DNA of 64,000 bases, taken from positions 39,445-103,444 of the forward strand of contig JALQTK010000003.1 in NCBI GenBank assembly GCA_023260975.1, written 5' to 3'. This document shows, in pieces, positions 42,908-54,015 of this stretch. Made by a program: the position numbers and the translations under genes. The stretch comes from Pseudidiomarina sp. (GTDB lineage: Bacteria > Pseudomonadota > Gammaproteobacteria > Enterobacterales > Alteromonadaceae). The first letter of the stretch is position 1; every line of letters starts with the position of its first letter. The notes beneath the pieces are model-generated. The model was not told where the DNA came from, searched no databases, and saw only the letters and a list, made by a program, of their open reading frames with translations.

Positions 42908-43857
42908 GATTCATCCAAGTTATAGGGCAGTGGGTAAATTTCCAACAGACTGGTGTCATCACCTTGAATCCGTAGCGGTGTATCGGCACTCAGGTCCGAC
43001 GGAAGCACGGCTAACAGGTCAAGTTGATGTTCGGCACGGCTCACTGCATTGATGACCGTACCGGCTGTTCGCCAATGCGCACCCAATTGTTGCTCAACCA
43101 CTGCTGCTGCTTGGGTTGGCTGGCCTTGGCCACGTAAATGAAACAACGCACGTTTTTGTTTACCCAGATATTTCATCCGAGCAATGGTCTCTTGGCCGAT
43201 ATAACAACCTTTTTTAAAACTAATGCCGTGCAACGCCTGAACATTCAGCATTTGCGGCACGAACTGCTGTATTGTAGCAGATTGTAAGGTGGCTCGACCA
43301 CGGTCGATTTCCAATAAGTGCCATAGCCACTGGTCGCTATTGGTCGCCAATGCAGTTTGACTTACCAGCAGATACTGCTCAGGTTGGTCGCCTATTTGCA
43401 GAACTAATTGCTGTGCGCTGGCAGTAACCGGTTGCGGCACATCGATGCGTAACGACTGCCCGAATAGTTCCGCTACTCGAGCTGGTGCGGCGCTACCAAA
43501 AATACCGTACAGGGGAAAATCGGCACTGGCATCGCGAATGGTGGTTTGGCTGAATACCGCAAATTTCTGTAATTGGCTAATACTTGCTTGTAACGCGTCG
43601 TTACTCGTAATCAGGAGCCAGCGATCGCCCCAGCGCGCGACAAATAATGTCGCCAGTGCTTTACCTTTATTGTCGCAATGACTGGCGTAGAGCCAATTAT
43701 CAGCGCTTAGTTCATGCATGTCACAGCTTAATTGACCTTGCAAAAATTGTTCTGATTGCGGCCCAATCAGTTCAATGACGCCGTAATCAGTTAGGGAAAC
43801 CGTTACGTATTCTGGCACAGCTTTGGTAAACTCTGGTGTCGACACACTGAACCTCAT
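42904..43857 (-). CDS. ygfZ: tRNA-modifying protein YgfZ (folate-binding, GcvT-like)
   Basis: KGCYIGQETIARMKYLGKQKRALF signature; neighbour of sdhE. Confidence 0.94.
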   Translation of the reverse strand: MRFSVSTPEFTKAVPEYVTVSLTDYGVIELIGPQSEQFLQGQLSCDMHELSADNWLYASHCDNKGKALATLFVARWGDRWLLITSNDALQASISQLQKFAVFSQTTIRDASADFPLYGIFGSAAPARVAELFGQSLRIDVPQPVTASAQQLVLQIGDQPEQYLLVSQTALATNSDQWLWHLLEIDRGRATLQSATIQQFVPQMLNVQALHGISFKKGCYIGQETIARMKYLGKQKRALFHLRGQGQPTQAAAVVEQQLGAHWRTAGTVINAVSRAEHQLDLLAVLPSDLSADTPLRIQGDDTSLLEIYPLPYNLDES

Positions 43858-43922
43858 GACTAGTTGCGATAACGACTAAATGGGGATGAAACTATAGTAT
43901 ACAAGGGTTACAAGGATTGCTC

Positions 43923-44195
43923 ATGGAAAAGCTGCAACAATCTGCCGATTTATTGACGAATAAAAATCGCATGCGTTGGGCCTGTCGGCGCGGTATGTTG
44001 GAACTTGATGTGTTATTTCGACCGTTTGTTGATGACGCTTACGATGATCTCAACACCCAGCAGCAAGGCGTGTTTAGGCGCTTACTGACCTGTGATGATC
44101 CGGATTTATTCGCTTGGTTTATGGGCCATCAACAGTGTCCAGATAGCGAGTTGCAGGGCATGATTGAGATTATCTTGCGGCGTGTGAAGGTGTAG
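43923..44195 (+). CDS. sdhE: FAD assembly factor SdhE
   Basis: RMRWACRRGMLELDVLFRPFVDDAY (RGxxE motif). Confidence 0.93.
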   Translation: MEKLQQSADLLTNKNRMRWACRRGMLELDVLFRPFVDDAYDDLNTQQQGVFRRLLTCDDPDLFAWFMGHQQCPDSELQGMIEIILRRVKV

Positions 44196-44201
44196 TACCT
44201 C

Positions 44202-44483
44202 ATGCTATGGCAACTGGCCATGTGCCCGCCGCGTTGGTTTACTAGTAAGCAACAATGCTGGGGTATTGATCCTGAGCGGCAGCAATTGGTCAGTTTGATC
44301 GATTTAGATCAAGTGCTCTGGCGAGTGGGTCAACCGGTATTAGCAACACCACTATTTATTTTATTGCCGTTGACTGCTCAGCACACTGGTCAACAGCGCT
44401 GGTGGTTTTGCTGGCACAGTTGGCTGAGTCAAATGGATTATCGCCGGCTACTGCGTGCTTGCTGGCGTTGGCGTCAACACTGA
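44202..44483 (+). CDS. Small YgfX/CptA-like protein
   Basis: Immediately downstream of sdhE as ygfX is; [40 protein letters not shown] resembles the YgfX C-terminal half; 93 aa. Confidence 0.5.
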   Translation: MLWQLAMCPPRWFTSKQQCWGIDPERQQLVSLIDLDQVLWRVGQPVLATPLFILLPLTAQHTGQQRWWFCWHSWLSQMDYRRLLRACWRWRQH

Positions 44484-46061
44484 CGGCTCTGCTGTTGCGG
44501 CAGTATCGGGGTAATCCAAATTGTAATGCAGACCGCGGCTCTCGCTGCGCAGCATAGCGCAACGTACGATTAGTTCAGCGACTTGGAGCAGATTCCTTAG
44601 TTCCAGTAGGTTATTACTGACCCGACAATTACTGTAGTATTCGTGGATCTCTTGTTGCAGTAGTTCTATCCGCCGTAAGGCCCGCTCTAAGCGTTTGTTG
44701 GTGCGCACAATACCGACATAATCCCACATAAATAAGCGCAGCTCATGCCAATTGTGCTGAATAATCACTTCTTCATCGGAATCACCGACGCGGCTTTCAT
44801 CCCAGGCCGGTAACTGCATTGCGACGTGAACTTGAGGCAGCTGCTGGCGAATATCTGCTGCCGCGGAACGGGCAAATACAACACACTCTAATAACGAGTT
44901 GCTCGCCATTCGGTTGGCGCCATGCAGACCGGTATAAGCCACTTCACCAATGGCGTATAAATTAGCAATGTCGGTCCGTGCGTTTAGGTCGGTGACGACG
45001 CCACCGCAGGTGTAGTGTGCAGCGGGCACCACCGGCATCGGTTGGCGGGTAATATCAATACCCAAGCTAAGGCATTTTTCATAGATGGTCGGAAAATGCT
45101 CGCGAATAAAGTCGGCGGGCTTATGCGATATATCCAAATACATACAATCGGCGCCGAGGCGTTTCATTTCATAGTCGATAGCGCGTGCCACGACATCACG
45201 CGGAGCAAGCTCGGCGGCGCTGTGAAAATCGGGCATAAAACGGCTACCATCAGGACGTTTTAATACTGCTCCTTCGCCGCGCAATGCCTCAGTCAGTAAA
45301 AAGCTGTGTGCTTGTGGATGATACAAGCAGGTTGGATGAAACTGGTTGAATTCCATATTCGCCACGCGGCAGCCAGCGCGCCAGGCCATGGCAATACCAT
45401 CACCGCTGGCAACATCGGGGTTACTGGTATATTGATAGACTTTACTGGCGCCGCCGGTAGCGAGCGCGACAAAGCCGGCGCTAACGGTTTCAACGCGTTG
45501 TGCCGCACGGTTCCAAATGTAAGCGCCATAGCAGCGTGGTTGGCCACCTAAGTGCTTGTGGGTAATCAGGTCAACGGCGTTGAAACGCTCTAGAATGGTA
45601 ATATTGGGATGCTGACGAACACGCTCTACGAGGGTGGTTTGAACTGCTTTACCGGTGGCATCGGCGGCATGTAAAATACGCCGATGGCTATGGCCGCCTT
45701 CTTGATTGAGATGGTATTTCGGTTCGCTGCCTGAGGCGGGCATGCGATCAAAGCCAACGCCCATGTCAATCAGCCATTGCAGACTTTCACGGGCATGACG
45801 GGTGGTGAATTCAACCGCTGCTAAATCACACAAACCGGCGCCGGCAATCAGAGTATCTTGAATGTGGCTGTCGATGCTATCATGTTCATCGAATACAGCG
45901 GCAATGCCGCCTTGGGCATAGTAAGTGGAGCCTTCGGTCAGTGGACCTTTAGAGAGCACCAAAATTTGTGCATGGTCAGCTAATTGAAGTGCTAAGGTTA
46001 AACCGGCTGCGCCACTGCCAACAATGAGTACATCGCATTGATAATCTGTTGTTTGTTCCAT
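44448..46061 (-). CDS. nadB: L-aspartate oxidase
   Basis: 537 aa; [68 protein letters not shown]. Confidence 0.97.
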   Translation of the reverse strand: MEQTTDYQCDVLIVGSGAAGLTLALQLADHAQILVLSKGPLTEGSTYYAQGGIAAVFDEHDSIDSHIQDTLIAGAGLCDLAAVEFTTRHARESLQWLIDMGVGFDRMPASGSEPKYHLNQEGGHSHRRILHAADATGKAVQTTLVERVRQHPNITILERFNAVDLITHKHLGGQPRCYGAYIWNRAAQRVETVSAGFVALATGGASKVYQYTSNPDVASGDGIAMAWRAGCRVANMEFNQFHPTCLYHPQAHSFLLTEALRGEGAVLKRPDGSRFMPDFHSAAELAPRDVVARAIDYEMKRLGADCMYLDISHKPADFIREHFPTIYEKCLSLGIDITRQPMPVVPAAHYTCGGVVTDLNARTDIANLYAIGEVAYTGLHGANRMASNSLLECVVFARSAAADIRQQLPQVHVAMQLPAWDESRVGDSDEEVIIQHNWHELRLFMWDYVGIVRTNKRLERALRRIELLQQEIHEYYSNCRVSNNLLELRNLLQVAELIVRCAMLRSESRGLHYNLDYPDTAATAEPSVLTPTPASTQ

Positions 46062-46140
46062 ATTTTATGCAGCTATAATGCGTTCAAACGCGAATTTGCC
46101 TTGGAATGACGGCGATTTTACTCTTTTATTATTTTTTTGC

Positions 46141-46168
46141 GAACTTTTTACCCGCACACCGGTCATAA
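46141..46168 (+). promoter_or_regulatory. Candidate sigmaE-type promoter upstream of rpoE
   Basis: GAACTT (46141-46146), 15 nt spacer, GTCATAA (46162-46168); resembles E. coli sigmaE consensus GGAACTT...GTCnAA. Confidence 0.5.
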
Positions 46169-46239
46169 CCTGCAATTGCAACAAATTGTTACAGGGTCTG
46201 GTTCGAAAAAGCAGTCGCAATGAGGGAGAACAGGCTCGA

Positions 46240-46818
46240 ATGAGCGAACTAGATACTGATAACGCCTTAGTGCAGCGAGTGCAGCAAGGTGACCAACGTG
46301 CTTTTGATGTATTGGTCAAAAAATATCAGCACAAGGTGATGAGCCTCATTGCTCGCTATGTGAAGCAGCAGGCCGATGTGCCTGATGTGGCGCAAGAAAC
46401 TTTTATTAAAGCGTATAGAGCGCTGGCTAACTTTCGTGGTGAAAGCGCGTTTTATACCTGGTTATACCGAATTGCGGTGAATACCGCGAAGAATTACTTA
46501 GTCGCCCAAGGGCGTAAACCGCCAGCCAGTGATGTTGATGCTGAAGAGGCGGAGTATTATGAAGGCGGTGGTGCGTTGAAAGATGCAGCATCGCCGGAGA
46601 ATTTACTGCTAACTGATGAGATTCGTGACGTGGTGATGCGAACCATCGATAGCTTGCCAGACGATTTACGCCGTGCCATTACACTGCGCGAATTGGATGG
46701 CCTTGGCTATGAAGAAATAGCCATCGAGATGGATTGCCCTATTGGTACCGTGCGTTCGCGCATTTTTCGGGCCCGCGAAGCAATCGATCAGCAATTAAGA
46801 CCGTTGTTAGAGCGCTAA
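46240..46818 (+). CDS. rpoE: RNA polymerase sigma factor RpoE
   Basis: Start moved to MSELDTDNALVQRVQQGDQRAFDVLVKKYQHKVMSLIARYV; DVAQETFIKAYRAL; IGTVRSRIFRAREAID. Confidence 0.97.
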   Translation: MSELDTDNALVQRVQQGDQRAFDVLVKKYQHKVMSLIARYVKQQADVPDVAQETFIKAYRALANFRGESAFYTWLYRIAVNTAKNYLVAQGRKPPASDVDAEEAEYYEGGGALKDAASPENLLLTDEIRDVVMRTIDSLPDDLRRAITLRELDGLGYEEIAIEMDCPIGTVRSRIFRAREAIDQQLRPLLER

Positions 46819-46837
46819 CATGATTCGAGGAAACACT

Positions 46838-47458
46838 ATGTCAGATCACCGCTTAGAAAATACGTCAGCGCTGTTGGATAACCATGTTGCCGATGGGCAG
46901 CAGTTACAGCAGCAGCTTGATGTATTGCTAGCTGACCCGCAGGCATGCCAAAGCTGGCAGCGTTATGCCTTGATTGGCCATGTGTTGCGCGGTGATGCGC
47001 AAACGCATCAGCGGCTTGATATTAGTGCCGCAGTGCAGTTACAGATTGCCGCGGAACAGCCATTGGCAACCTCTAACGTGGTACGTCCGCAGTTCGGTCA
47101 AACGGTAGCGCGGGCTGAGCGTTGGTGGAAACCGCTAGGCGGTATCGCGATTGCCGCCAGCGTGGCGTTAGTGGCGGTGTTATCAGTGCAACCGACGGTT
47201 AGCCCTGATGGCACTATGGAAGGTGGTAATACGCCGGTGTTTGTGACCAATCCACTGGGTGATCGTAATCCAGTTAGTTTTAATACCGTAGTGCTTGATA
47301 ATAATCCATCTGAAGCTGAAGTGGCGCAGCAGCGGGCGTTATTGCAATCATACATGCTTGATCATCAGCAACAGCTGCAATTGTCGTTACAACAGCAGCA
47401 ACTAGAACAAGCAAAAGCAGCACAGCAACAAGAGGCGACTATCAACCCTGATGAATAG
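46838..47458 (+). CDS. rseA: Anti-sigma-E factor RseA-like
   Basis: Starts MSDHRLENTSALLDNHVADG; single TM IAIAASVALVAVLSV; rpoE-rseABC order. Confidence 0.88.
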   Translation: MSDHRLENTSALLDNHVADGQQLQQQLDVLLADPQACQSWQRYALIGHVLRGDAQTHQRLDISAAVQLQIAAEQPLATSNVVRPQFGQTVARAERWWKPLGGIAIAASVALVAVLSVQPTVSPDGTMEGGNTPVFVTNPLGDRNPVSFNTVVLDNNPSEAEVAQQRALLQSYMLDHQQQLQLSLQQQQLEQAKAAQQQEATINPDE

Positions 47459-48431
47459 CATCTGGCGCGTTGCTATCGCGTTGTTTCTGGCATTATGCAT
47501 AACCCCATCGGTTTCAGCCCAACAACCTAGTGCTGAACAAGCTGGGGTTTTGTGGTTTGACCGCATGGCAACGGCGCTGCGTGAATTAAATTTCGAGGCG
47601 ACCTTAGTGCAGGTGCAGGGCGATCGTATACAACCCATAATGTGGTTGCATGGTCGCCATAGCGACAATCTTGAAGTTGAGTTATTGATTCATCTCAATG
47701 GTGCTGATGTGCGTATTTTACGACTCGGCGATCAAACCTCCTATTACTTCCAGCCTGCAGATAATTCCTATTCGATCAATTCGGATAGTACCTACGGCTT
47801 GCTTCCAGCGGCATTTTATCGGCCGTTCACGCATTTAAACGATTATTATCAGGTCATTGCTGGGCGAGGGATGCGAGTTACCGGGCGCGATACCCAGTAT
47901 TTACGCTTAGTCAGTCGCGATAATAGTCGTTATCATTACAGCCTTTGGGTTGATCGTGAGAGTGGTATGTTGTTAAAGCTACAAATGCTGACGCCGCAAG
48001 GGCAGGTGCTTGAGCAGCTGCAACTGACCTCCTTTCAATTGAGCGATGAGCTACCGGTGTCGTTGGAAGACCTACAAGGTGTGCAGCGTCCACCGCGGCT
48101 ATTTGATCCCAACACTGCCGAAGCCCCGCAGTTTTCGCTACTACCGCGCTGGTTGCCCAGTGGTTTCACCTTACAACGGCAAACACATCGGCTACTTTAC
48201 GCGACGCAGCTGGCTAATGACCACTTCTTATATAGCGATGGCTTAACCGAGGTGTCGGTATACATCAGCCGTAAACGCGATCAAGCGTTGCCTGAATTAG
48301 CCTTCGAAGGGGCGGAATCGTTTTACAATACCAGCAAAGGTGATTATGCCATTACCGTGGTCGGTAAGTTACCGCTGGCAACCTTGCGTAAAATTGCTGA
48401 AAACGTAGACGCCAGTGTGCCACGGCAATGA
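47451..48431 (+). CDS. rseB: Sigma-E regulatory protein RseB (MucB)
   Basis: Signal peptide, FDRMATALRELNFEATLVQVQGDRIQPIMWLHG; position after rseA. Confidence 0.92.
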   Translation: MNSIWRVAIALFLALCITPSVSAQQPSAEQAGVLWFDRMATALRELNFEATLVQVQGDRIQPIMWLHGRHSDNLEVELLIHLNGADVRILRLGDQTSYYFQPADNSYSINSDSTYGLLPAAFYRPFTHLNDYYQVIAGRGMRVTGRDTQYLRLVSRDNSRYHYSLWVDRESGMLLKLQMLTPQGQVLEQLQLTSFQLSDELPVSLEDLQGVQRPPRLFDPNTAEAPQFSLLPRWLPSGFTLQRQTHRLLYATQLANDHFLYSDGLTEVSVYISRKRDQALPELAFEGAESFYNTSKGDYAITVVGKLPLATLRKIAENVDASVPRQ

Positions 48432-48868
48432 TGATTCGTGAACGTGCTGAAATCATTGCGCTGCATGATGATTACCTAACCGTTAGCACTGAACTGAAAA
48501 GTGGTTGTGGTGGTTGTGTACAGCAAAATAGCTGCGGTGCTGGGATTATTTCCAAGGCCTTTGCTGATCGGCGCGCGCAGTTTATTGTGCAACGCCCGGC
48601 CGGTCTAACGCTTGCGGTTGGCGAGCAGATCGAATTAGCTTTACCACAAGCGATGCTGACGCGCTTCTCCTTGTGGGTATACGGGGCACCGCTACTGGTG
48701 TTACTGCTGGTGGCATTGGTAGGCCAATTAATCCTCGGTTGGTCAGAAGGTTATGTCATCATTTCTGCGTTAGTTAGCTTTGGCTTTAGTTTTGTGCTGA
48801 TTCGGCAGTGGCTCAAGCTGCGTGATGTGCAGGTCAGTCAATTGCTGCAAATTCAGCAAATCAGCTGA
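48428..48868 (+). CDS. rseC: SoxR-reducing system / RseC family protein
   Basis: SGCGGCVQQNSCGAG Cys cluster, two TM segments. Confidence 0.92.
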   Translation: MMIRERAEIIALHDDYLTVSTELKSGCGGCVQQNSCGAGIISKAFADRRAQFIVQRPAGLTLAVGEQIELALPQAMLTRFSLWVYGAPLLVLLLVALVGQLILGWSEGYVIISALVSFGFSFVLIRQWLKLRDVQVSQLLQIQQIS

Positions 48869-48956
48869 AATCTCCCGAAATTTCTTTATGCGCAGCCGCA
48901 GAATCAGTATGATCAGCGGTTATTAGTTTTGGTATGTGTTGTAGACGGAGATCTTA

Positions 48957-50768
48957 ATGCCCGAGCAGGCGTTTAAACAGCAAAACATTCGCAACTTTTC
49001 CATTATTGCGCACATTGATCACGGTAAATCTACGCTCTCTGATCGGTTGATCCAATTCTGTGGTGGTCTTGCCGATCGGGAAATGGCCGAGCAGGTGCTC
49101 GATTCCATGGATCTTGAGCGTGAGCGCGGTATTACCATCAAAGCGCAAAGTGTGACCTTGCACTATAAAGCTAATGATGGTGAAACTTACCAGTTAAATT
49201 TTATTGATACCCCAGGTCATGTTGACTTCTCGTATGAAGTATCACGCAGTTTGGCTGGCTGTGAGGGGGCCTTGTTGGTGGTTGACGCAGCGCAGGGTGT
49301 TGAAGCGCAAACCTTGGCGAATTGTTACACCGCGCTGGAGATGAATCTTGAAGTAGTACCGATTCTGAACAAAATCGACCTGCCTTCAGCTGACCCGATG
49401 CGCGTCGCTGAAGAGATTGAGGATATTGTTGGTATCGAAGCCATTGATGCAGTGCAGTGTTCAGCCAAAACCGGCATTGGTATTGCCGATGTGCTGGAAC
49501 GTATTGTCAAACAAATACCGCCACCTGAGGGTGATCCTGAGGCCCCGGTACAAGCGTTGATCATCGATTCTTGGTTTGATAACTATCAGGGTGTGGTGAG
49601 TCTGGTTCGGGTTAAAAACGGCGTCATCCGAGCCGGTGACAAAATGAAAGTGATGTCGACCGGGCAGTCACACCTGATTGATAAAGTAGGCTTTTTCTCC
49701 CCCAAGCAAACCGAAAGTGGAATACTGCGTAGTGGTGAAGTAGGTTTTGTTATTGCCGGTATCAAGGATATTCATGGCGCGCCAGTAGGTGACACCTTAA
49801 CCTTAACCAAGAACGCAGCCGATAAGGCCCTGCCAGGTTTCAAAAAATCGAAGCCGCAGGTTTATGCCGGTATGTTCCCAATTTCTTCCGATGATTATGA
49901 AAGTTTCCGTGATGCGCTGGGTAAATTATCCCTAAACGATGCCTCGTTATTTTATGAACCAGAAAATTCTGGTGCACTGGGCTTTGGTTTTCGGGTTGGT
50001 TTCTTGGGCATGTTGCACATGGAAATTATTCAGGAACGGCTGGAACGTGAGTACGATATTGATTTGATCACTACCGCGCCGACGGTGGTTTACAAGGTAC
50101 TGAAAAAAGACGGCAGCGAAGTGATGGTTGATAACCCGACCAATTTGCCGCCGATTAATGATATCGCGACTATTTTTGAGCCGATTGTCGAGGCCAATAT
50201 TTTAGTACCGCAAGAGTACTTAGGTAATGTTATTACGCTGTGTGTGGACAAACGCGGTTACCAGACCAAAATGGTCTATCACGGCAAGCAAGTTGCGGTT
50301 ACCTACGAACTCCCTATGGCTGAAGTGGTGATGGACTTTTTTGACCGGCTAAAGTCAACCAGTCGCGGTTATGCTTCACTGGATTATCAATTCAAGCATT
50401 TTCAAGAAGCTGATATGGTGCGGGTCGATATCATGATTAATGGCGATCGTGTGGATGCCTTAGCGATGATTACCCATCGTAATAATTCACAAGGGCGTGG
50501 TCGTGAATTAGTGGAAAAAATGCGCGAGCTGATTCCGCGACAAATGTTTGATATCGCCATTCAGGCCGCCATTGGTGGGCATATTATTGCGCGCTCAACG
50601 GTTAAGCAGTTGCGCAAAAACGTATTGGCGAAATGTTATGGTGGCGACGTCAGTCGTAAGAAAAAACTGTTAGCGAAGCAAAAAGAGGGTAAGAAACGGA
50701 TGAAAACTCTCGGCAACGTTGAAGTACCACAAGAAGCCTTTTTAGCCGTATTAAAGGTCGGCAAGTAA
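48957..50768 (+). CDS. lepA: Elongation factor 4 (LepA)
   Basis: [24 protein letters not shown]-terminal [42 protein letters not shown]. Confidence 0.98.
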   Translation: MPEQAFKQQNIRNFSIIAHIDHGKSTLSDRLIQFCGGLADREMAEQVLDSMDLERERGITIKAQSVTLHYKANDGETYQLNFIDTPGHVDFSYEVSRSLAGCEGALLVVDAAQGVEAQTLANCYTALEMNLEVVPILNKIDLPSADPMRVAEEIEDIVGIEAIDAVQCSAKTGIGIADVLERIVKQIPPPEGDPEAPVQALIIDSWFDNYQGVVSLVRVKNGVIRAGDKMKVMSTGQSHLIDKVGFFSPKQTESGILRSGEVGFVIAGIKDIHGAPVGDTLTLTKNAADKALPGFKKSKPQVYAGMFPISSDDYESFRDALGKLSLNDASLFYEPENSGALGFGFRVGFLGMLHMEIIQERLEREYDIDLITTAPTVVYKVLKKDGSEVMVDNPTNLPPINDIATIFEPIVEANILVPQEYLGNVITLCVDKRGYQTKMVYHGKQVAVTYELPMAEVVMDFFDRLKSTSRGYASLDYQFKHFQEADMVRVDIMINGDRVDALAMITHRNNSQGRGRELVEKMRELIPRQMFDIAIQAAIGGHIIARSTVKQLRKNVLAKCYGGDVSRKKKLLAKQKEGKKRMKTLGNVEVPQEAFLAVLKVGK

Positions 50769-50782
50769 GCATAGGATAACTC

Positions 50783-51706
50783 ATGGCTAATTTTTATTCG
50801 GTATTACTGACCGTTGTGACCTTAACTGCTGGTTTAATTTGGTGGTTCGACGCACGGGTGAATAAGCCAAAGCGGCTGGCTCGTATTGCTGCAGAGCAGC
50901 AGCGCCTTGACCAGCAACTCGACGCTGCCGCGCGGCAGCGCATCGCGCCACAGGGTGCGGTGGCGGAGTTTGCCCAGTCAGTATTTCCGATATTATTGGT
51001 GATCTTGTTATTACGCTCGTTTGTTTACGAACCCTTTCGCATTCCATCGGCGTCGATGATGCCGACCATGCTCGCCGGTGATTTTATTTTAGTAGAAAAG
51101 TTTAGCTACAGTCTGCGTGATCCAGTGTGGCGCCATGAATTGGTTAAAACCGGCACACCGCAACGCGGTGATATTGCGGTATTCAAACATCCGCCGGTTA
51201 ATCAGGTCGATTTTATTAAGCGTATTATTGGGCTACCTGGTGACCGGGTTATTTATCGCAATAAAACCCTCTATCTAGAGCCTGCCTGCGTCGCTGAACA
51301 GACGATATGTCCGCAGCAACTGCAGGTGGTGGCGCGCGATGTGGCCGCTGCTGATAGCATTATCAGCAGCGGTTTGCTGCGTTACCGAGAACAGCTTGGC
51401 GCAGTGAGTCATGAGATTTTAATTAATCCAACGGTGTCGGCGCGTGAGCGCTTTTATTATCAGCAAACCGACCGTCGCACCCAAGCCGATGAATGGATTG
51501 TGCCAGCTGGCCATTATTTTTTCATGGGTGATAACCGCGATAACTCCGAAGATAGTCGCTTCTGGGGCTTTGTACCGGAGCAAAATTTGGTCGGCCGTGC
51601 GGTGTTTATCTGGATGAGTTTTGAGATGGACAGAGCCGCGAGCAGTTGGTTGCCACAGTGGCTGCCGACCGGTGTCCGGTGGCATCGCTTAGGCCCAGTG
51701 GAGTAA
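50783..51706 (+). CDS. lepB: Signal peptidase I
   Basis: EPFRIPSASMMPTMLAGDFILVEKFSY; GDIAVFKHP; DFIKRIIGLPGD; GDNRDNSEDSRFWGFV. Confidence 0.97.
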   Translation: MANFYSVLLTVVTLTAGLIWWFDARVNKPKRLARIAAEQQRLDQQLDAAARQRIAPQGAVAEFAQSVFPILLVILLLRSFVYEPFRIPSASMMPTMLAGDFILVEKFSYSLRDPVWRHELVKTGTPQRGDIAVFKHPPVNQVDFIKRIIGLPGDRVIYRNKTLYLEPACVAEQTICPQQLQVVARDVAAADSIISSGLLRYREQLGAVSHEILINPTVSARERFYYQQTDRRTQADEWIVPAGHYFFMGDNRDNSEDSRFWGFVPEQNLVGRAVFIWMSFEMDRAASSWLPQWLPTGVRWHRLGPVE

Positions 51707-51709
51707 CTG

Positions 51710-52402
51710 GTGAGCCTACCGAAACCGCCACTGCAGCAACTAGAAAAGACCATTGGCTATTGCTTTAAGCAACAGCCACTGCTGCGGCAAGCCTTAACGC
51801 ACCGAAGCGCGGCGAATTTACATAATGAGCGGCTGGAATTTCTCGGCGACTCGGTATTGAGCATCATTATCAGTGAAGCTTTATATGAAAGCTTTCCGAG
51901 CATTGATGAAGGTGATCTCAGCCGAATGCGCTCGACCTTAGTGTGCGGTCGGTCATTGGCTAAATTGGCGCAGCGTTACGAGTTAGGGCGTTATTTAGAG
52001 CTCGGTCAAGGTGAACTGAAAAGTGGTGGGCAGCGGCGCGAATCGATTTTAGCAGATGCCATGGAAGCCATTTTGGGTGCTATTTATATTGATAGTGATT
52101 TAGCGCAGTGTCGCGAGGTGGTGCTGAACTGGTATGCCAGCGAACTTGAACAGATTAAGCCGGGCGCCAGTCACAAAGATCCAAAAACCCGCTTGCAAGA
52201 GCACTTGCAGGGCTTAGCATTGGATTTGCCGGTCTATGATGTAGTGAACATTCAAGGGCAGGCGCATAATCAGCAATTTACCGTACAATGCACTGTTATC
52301 GGTTTAGCAGAACCATTATTAGGCCAGGGCACTAGCCGCCGCAAAGCCGAGCAACATGCAGCGAGTAAAGCGCTGCAGTTGCTGCAGCAACAGGATAACT
52401 AA
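51710..52402 (+). CDS. rnc: Ribonuclease III
   Basis: GTG start; [37 protein letters not shown]-terminal dsRBD. Confidence 0.97.
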   Translation: MSLPKPPLQQLEKTIGYCFKQQPLLRQALTHRSAANLHNERLEFLGDSVLSIIISEALYESFPSIDEGDLSRMRSTLVCGRSLAKLAQRYELGRYLELGQGELKSGGQRRESILADAMEAILGAIYIDSDLAQCREVVLNWYASELEQIKPGASHKDPKTRLQEHLQGLALDLPVYDVVNIQGQAHNQQFTVQCTVIGLAEPLLGQGTSRRKAEQHAASKALQLLQQQDN

Positions 52403-52404
52403 GC

Positions 52405-53313
52405 ATGCAGCTTGAAGCACTCCCGCAAGCATCGGCCTTTATTGCCATCGTTGGCAGGCCCAACGTTGGTAAATCAACGTTGTTAAACAAAATTCTTGGC
52501 CAAAAAATCAGTATTACGTCAAATAAGCCACAAACCACACGGCACCGTATTTTAGGTATCGAAACTCACGGCGAACGGCAAATTGTCTATGTTGATACAC
52601 CCGGTCTGCATCAAGATGAAAAAAAGGCCATGAATCGCCTGATGAATCGTGCCGCCAGCAGCTCTATTGCAGGGGTTGAGGCGGTATTATTTGTGGTGGA
52701 ATCGAATAAATGGACGGCTGATGATCAGCATGTGCTCGATAAACTGAAGAAAACTCAGCGCCCAGTTATTTTAGTGGTGAATAAAATTGATCTAGTCAAA
52801 GACAAAGGTAAATTGCTACCGCGGCTACAAGAGTATGCCCAGTTGCATGATTTTGCCGAAATAATTCCGCTATCAGCGGAAACTGGCGAGCAGGTCGATG
52901 GCTTACGCGAGATTGTTCATCGCTATGCTAAACCAGGTGCGCATCACTATCCTGAAGACTATGTTACCGACCGTTCATTGCGGTTTATGACTGCAGAGAT
53001 TATCCGTGAAAAACTGATGCGTTTTACCGGTGATGAGTTACCCTACAGTACCACCGTAGCGATCGAACAATTTCAAGTTGCACCGTCCGGTGTGACGCAT
53101 ATTCACGCCTTAATTTTGGTTGAGCGTGATGGGCAAAAACGCATGATCATTGGCGCTGGTGGGCAAAAACTTAAAACCATTGGCGCTGAAGCGCGAAAAG
53201 ATATTGAGCGTCTGATAGACGGCCAGGTATTACTAAAACTGTGGGTTAAGGTGAAATCGGGCTGGGCTGATGATGAACGGGCGTTACGAAGCTTAGGTTA
53301 CGGCGAGGAATAA
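52405..53313 (+). CDS. era: GTPase Era
   Basis: [38 protein letters not shown] domain [21 protein letters not shown]. Confidence 0.98.
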   Translation: MQLEALPQASAFIAIVGRPNVGKSTLLNKILGQKISITSNKPQTTRHRILGIETHGERQIVYVDTPGLHQDEKKAMNRLMNRAASSSIAGVEAVLFVVESNKWTADDQHVLDKLKKTQRPVILVVNKIDLVKDKGKLLPRLQEYAQLHDFAEIIPLSAETGEQVDGLREIVHRYAKPGAHHYPEDYVTDRSLRFMTAEIIREKLMRFTGDELPYSTTVAIEQFQVAPSGVTHIHALILVERDGQKRMIIGAGGQKLKTIGAEARKDIERLIDGQVLLKLWVKVKSGWADDERALRSLGYGEE

Positions 53314-53315
53314 CG

Positions 53316-54014
53316 GTGGAACCGGCGTTTGTGTTACATCGCTGGCCCTTTCAAGATAGCAGCTACATGGTTGAGTTGTTTAGCGCTCAGCATGGTCGCT
53401 ATCGATTGATCGCCAAGGGGGCAAGGCGCCCTAAAAGTCGTTGGCGCGCGTGTCTACAGCCGTTTACCCCGTTACTGATCAGCAGCCGTGGTCGGCACGA
53501 ATTACAAACCTTGGTGCAAGCTGAGGCAACGGGCGAAGCCTATGCGTTACGTGGTCATTGTTTGTATAGTGGTTTTTATGTCAATGAGCTGCTACAACGG
53601 CTAACCGCCCTTTATCAGCCGTTAGATGGTTTGTTTGAAGACTATCAACAGACCTTGCAGATGCTCAGTGAAGCTACTGAGGTTGAAGTTATACTGCGGC
53701 GTTTTGAATGGCAGTTATTGCAGCACCTAGGTCATCAATTCGATTGGCTGCATGATAGTTCAGGTGAGGAAATTAACCCATTGGCAAACTATCAGTTCAG
53801 TGCGCAAAATGGCTTTATACGCCAGCCAAAGGCGTCTGCAGGCACATTTCAAGGTCATATAGTTTTGCGTTTAAGTCAATTTGAATTAACCGAAACGTAT
53901 CTATTGCAGGCCTTGAAACGGATCATGCGTATGGCATTGGCGCCGTATCTAGGCGAGCAGCCGATGCGCAGTCGGCAACTATTCAATCAATTTATTCAAT
54001 CAAAGGATAGCTAA
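53316..54014 (+). CDS. recO: DNA repair protein RecO
   Basis: GTG start; [38 protein letters not shown]; era-recO-pdxJ order. Confidence 0.93.
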   Translation: MEPAFVLHRWPFQDSSYMVELFSAQHGRYRLIAKGARRPKSRWRACLQPFTPLLISSRGRHELQTLVQAEATGEAYALRGHCLYSGFYVNELLQRLTALYQPLDGLFEDYQQTLQMLSEATEVEVILRRFEWQLLQHLGHQFDWLHDSSGEEINPLANYQFSAQNGFIRQPKASAGTFQGHIVLRLSQFELTETYLLQALKRIMRMALAPYLGEQPMRSRQLFNQFIQSKDS

Positions 54015-54015
54015 A

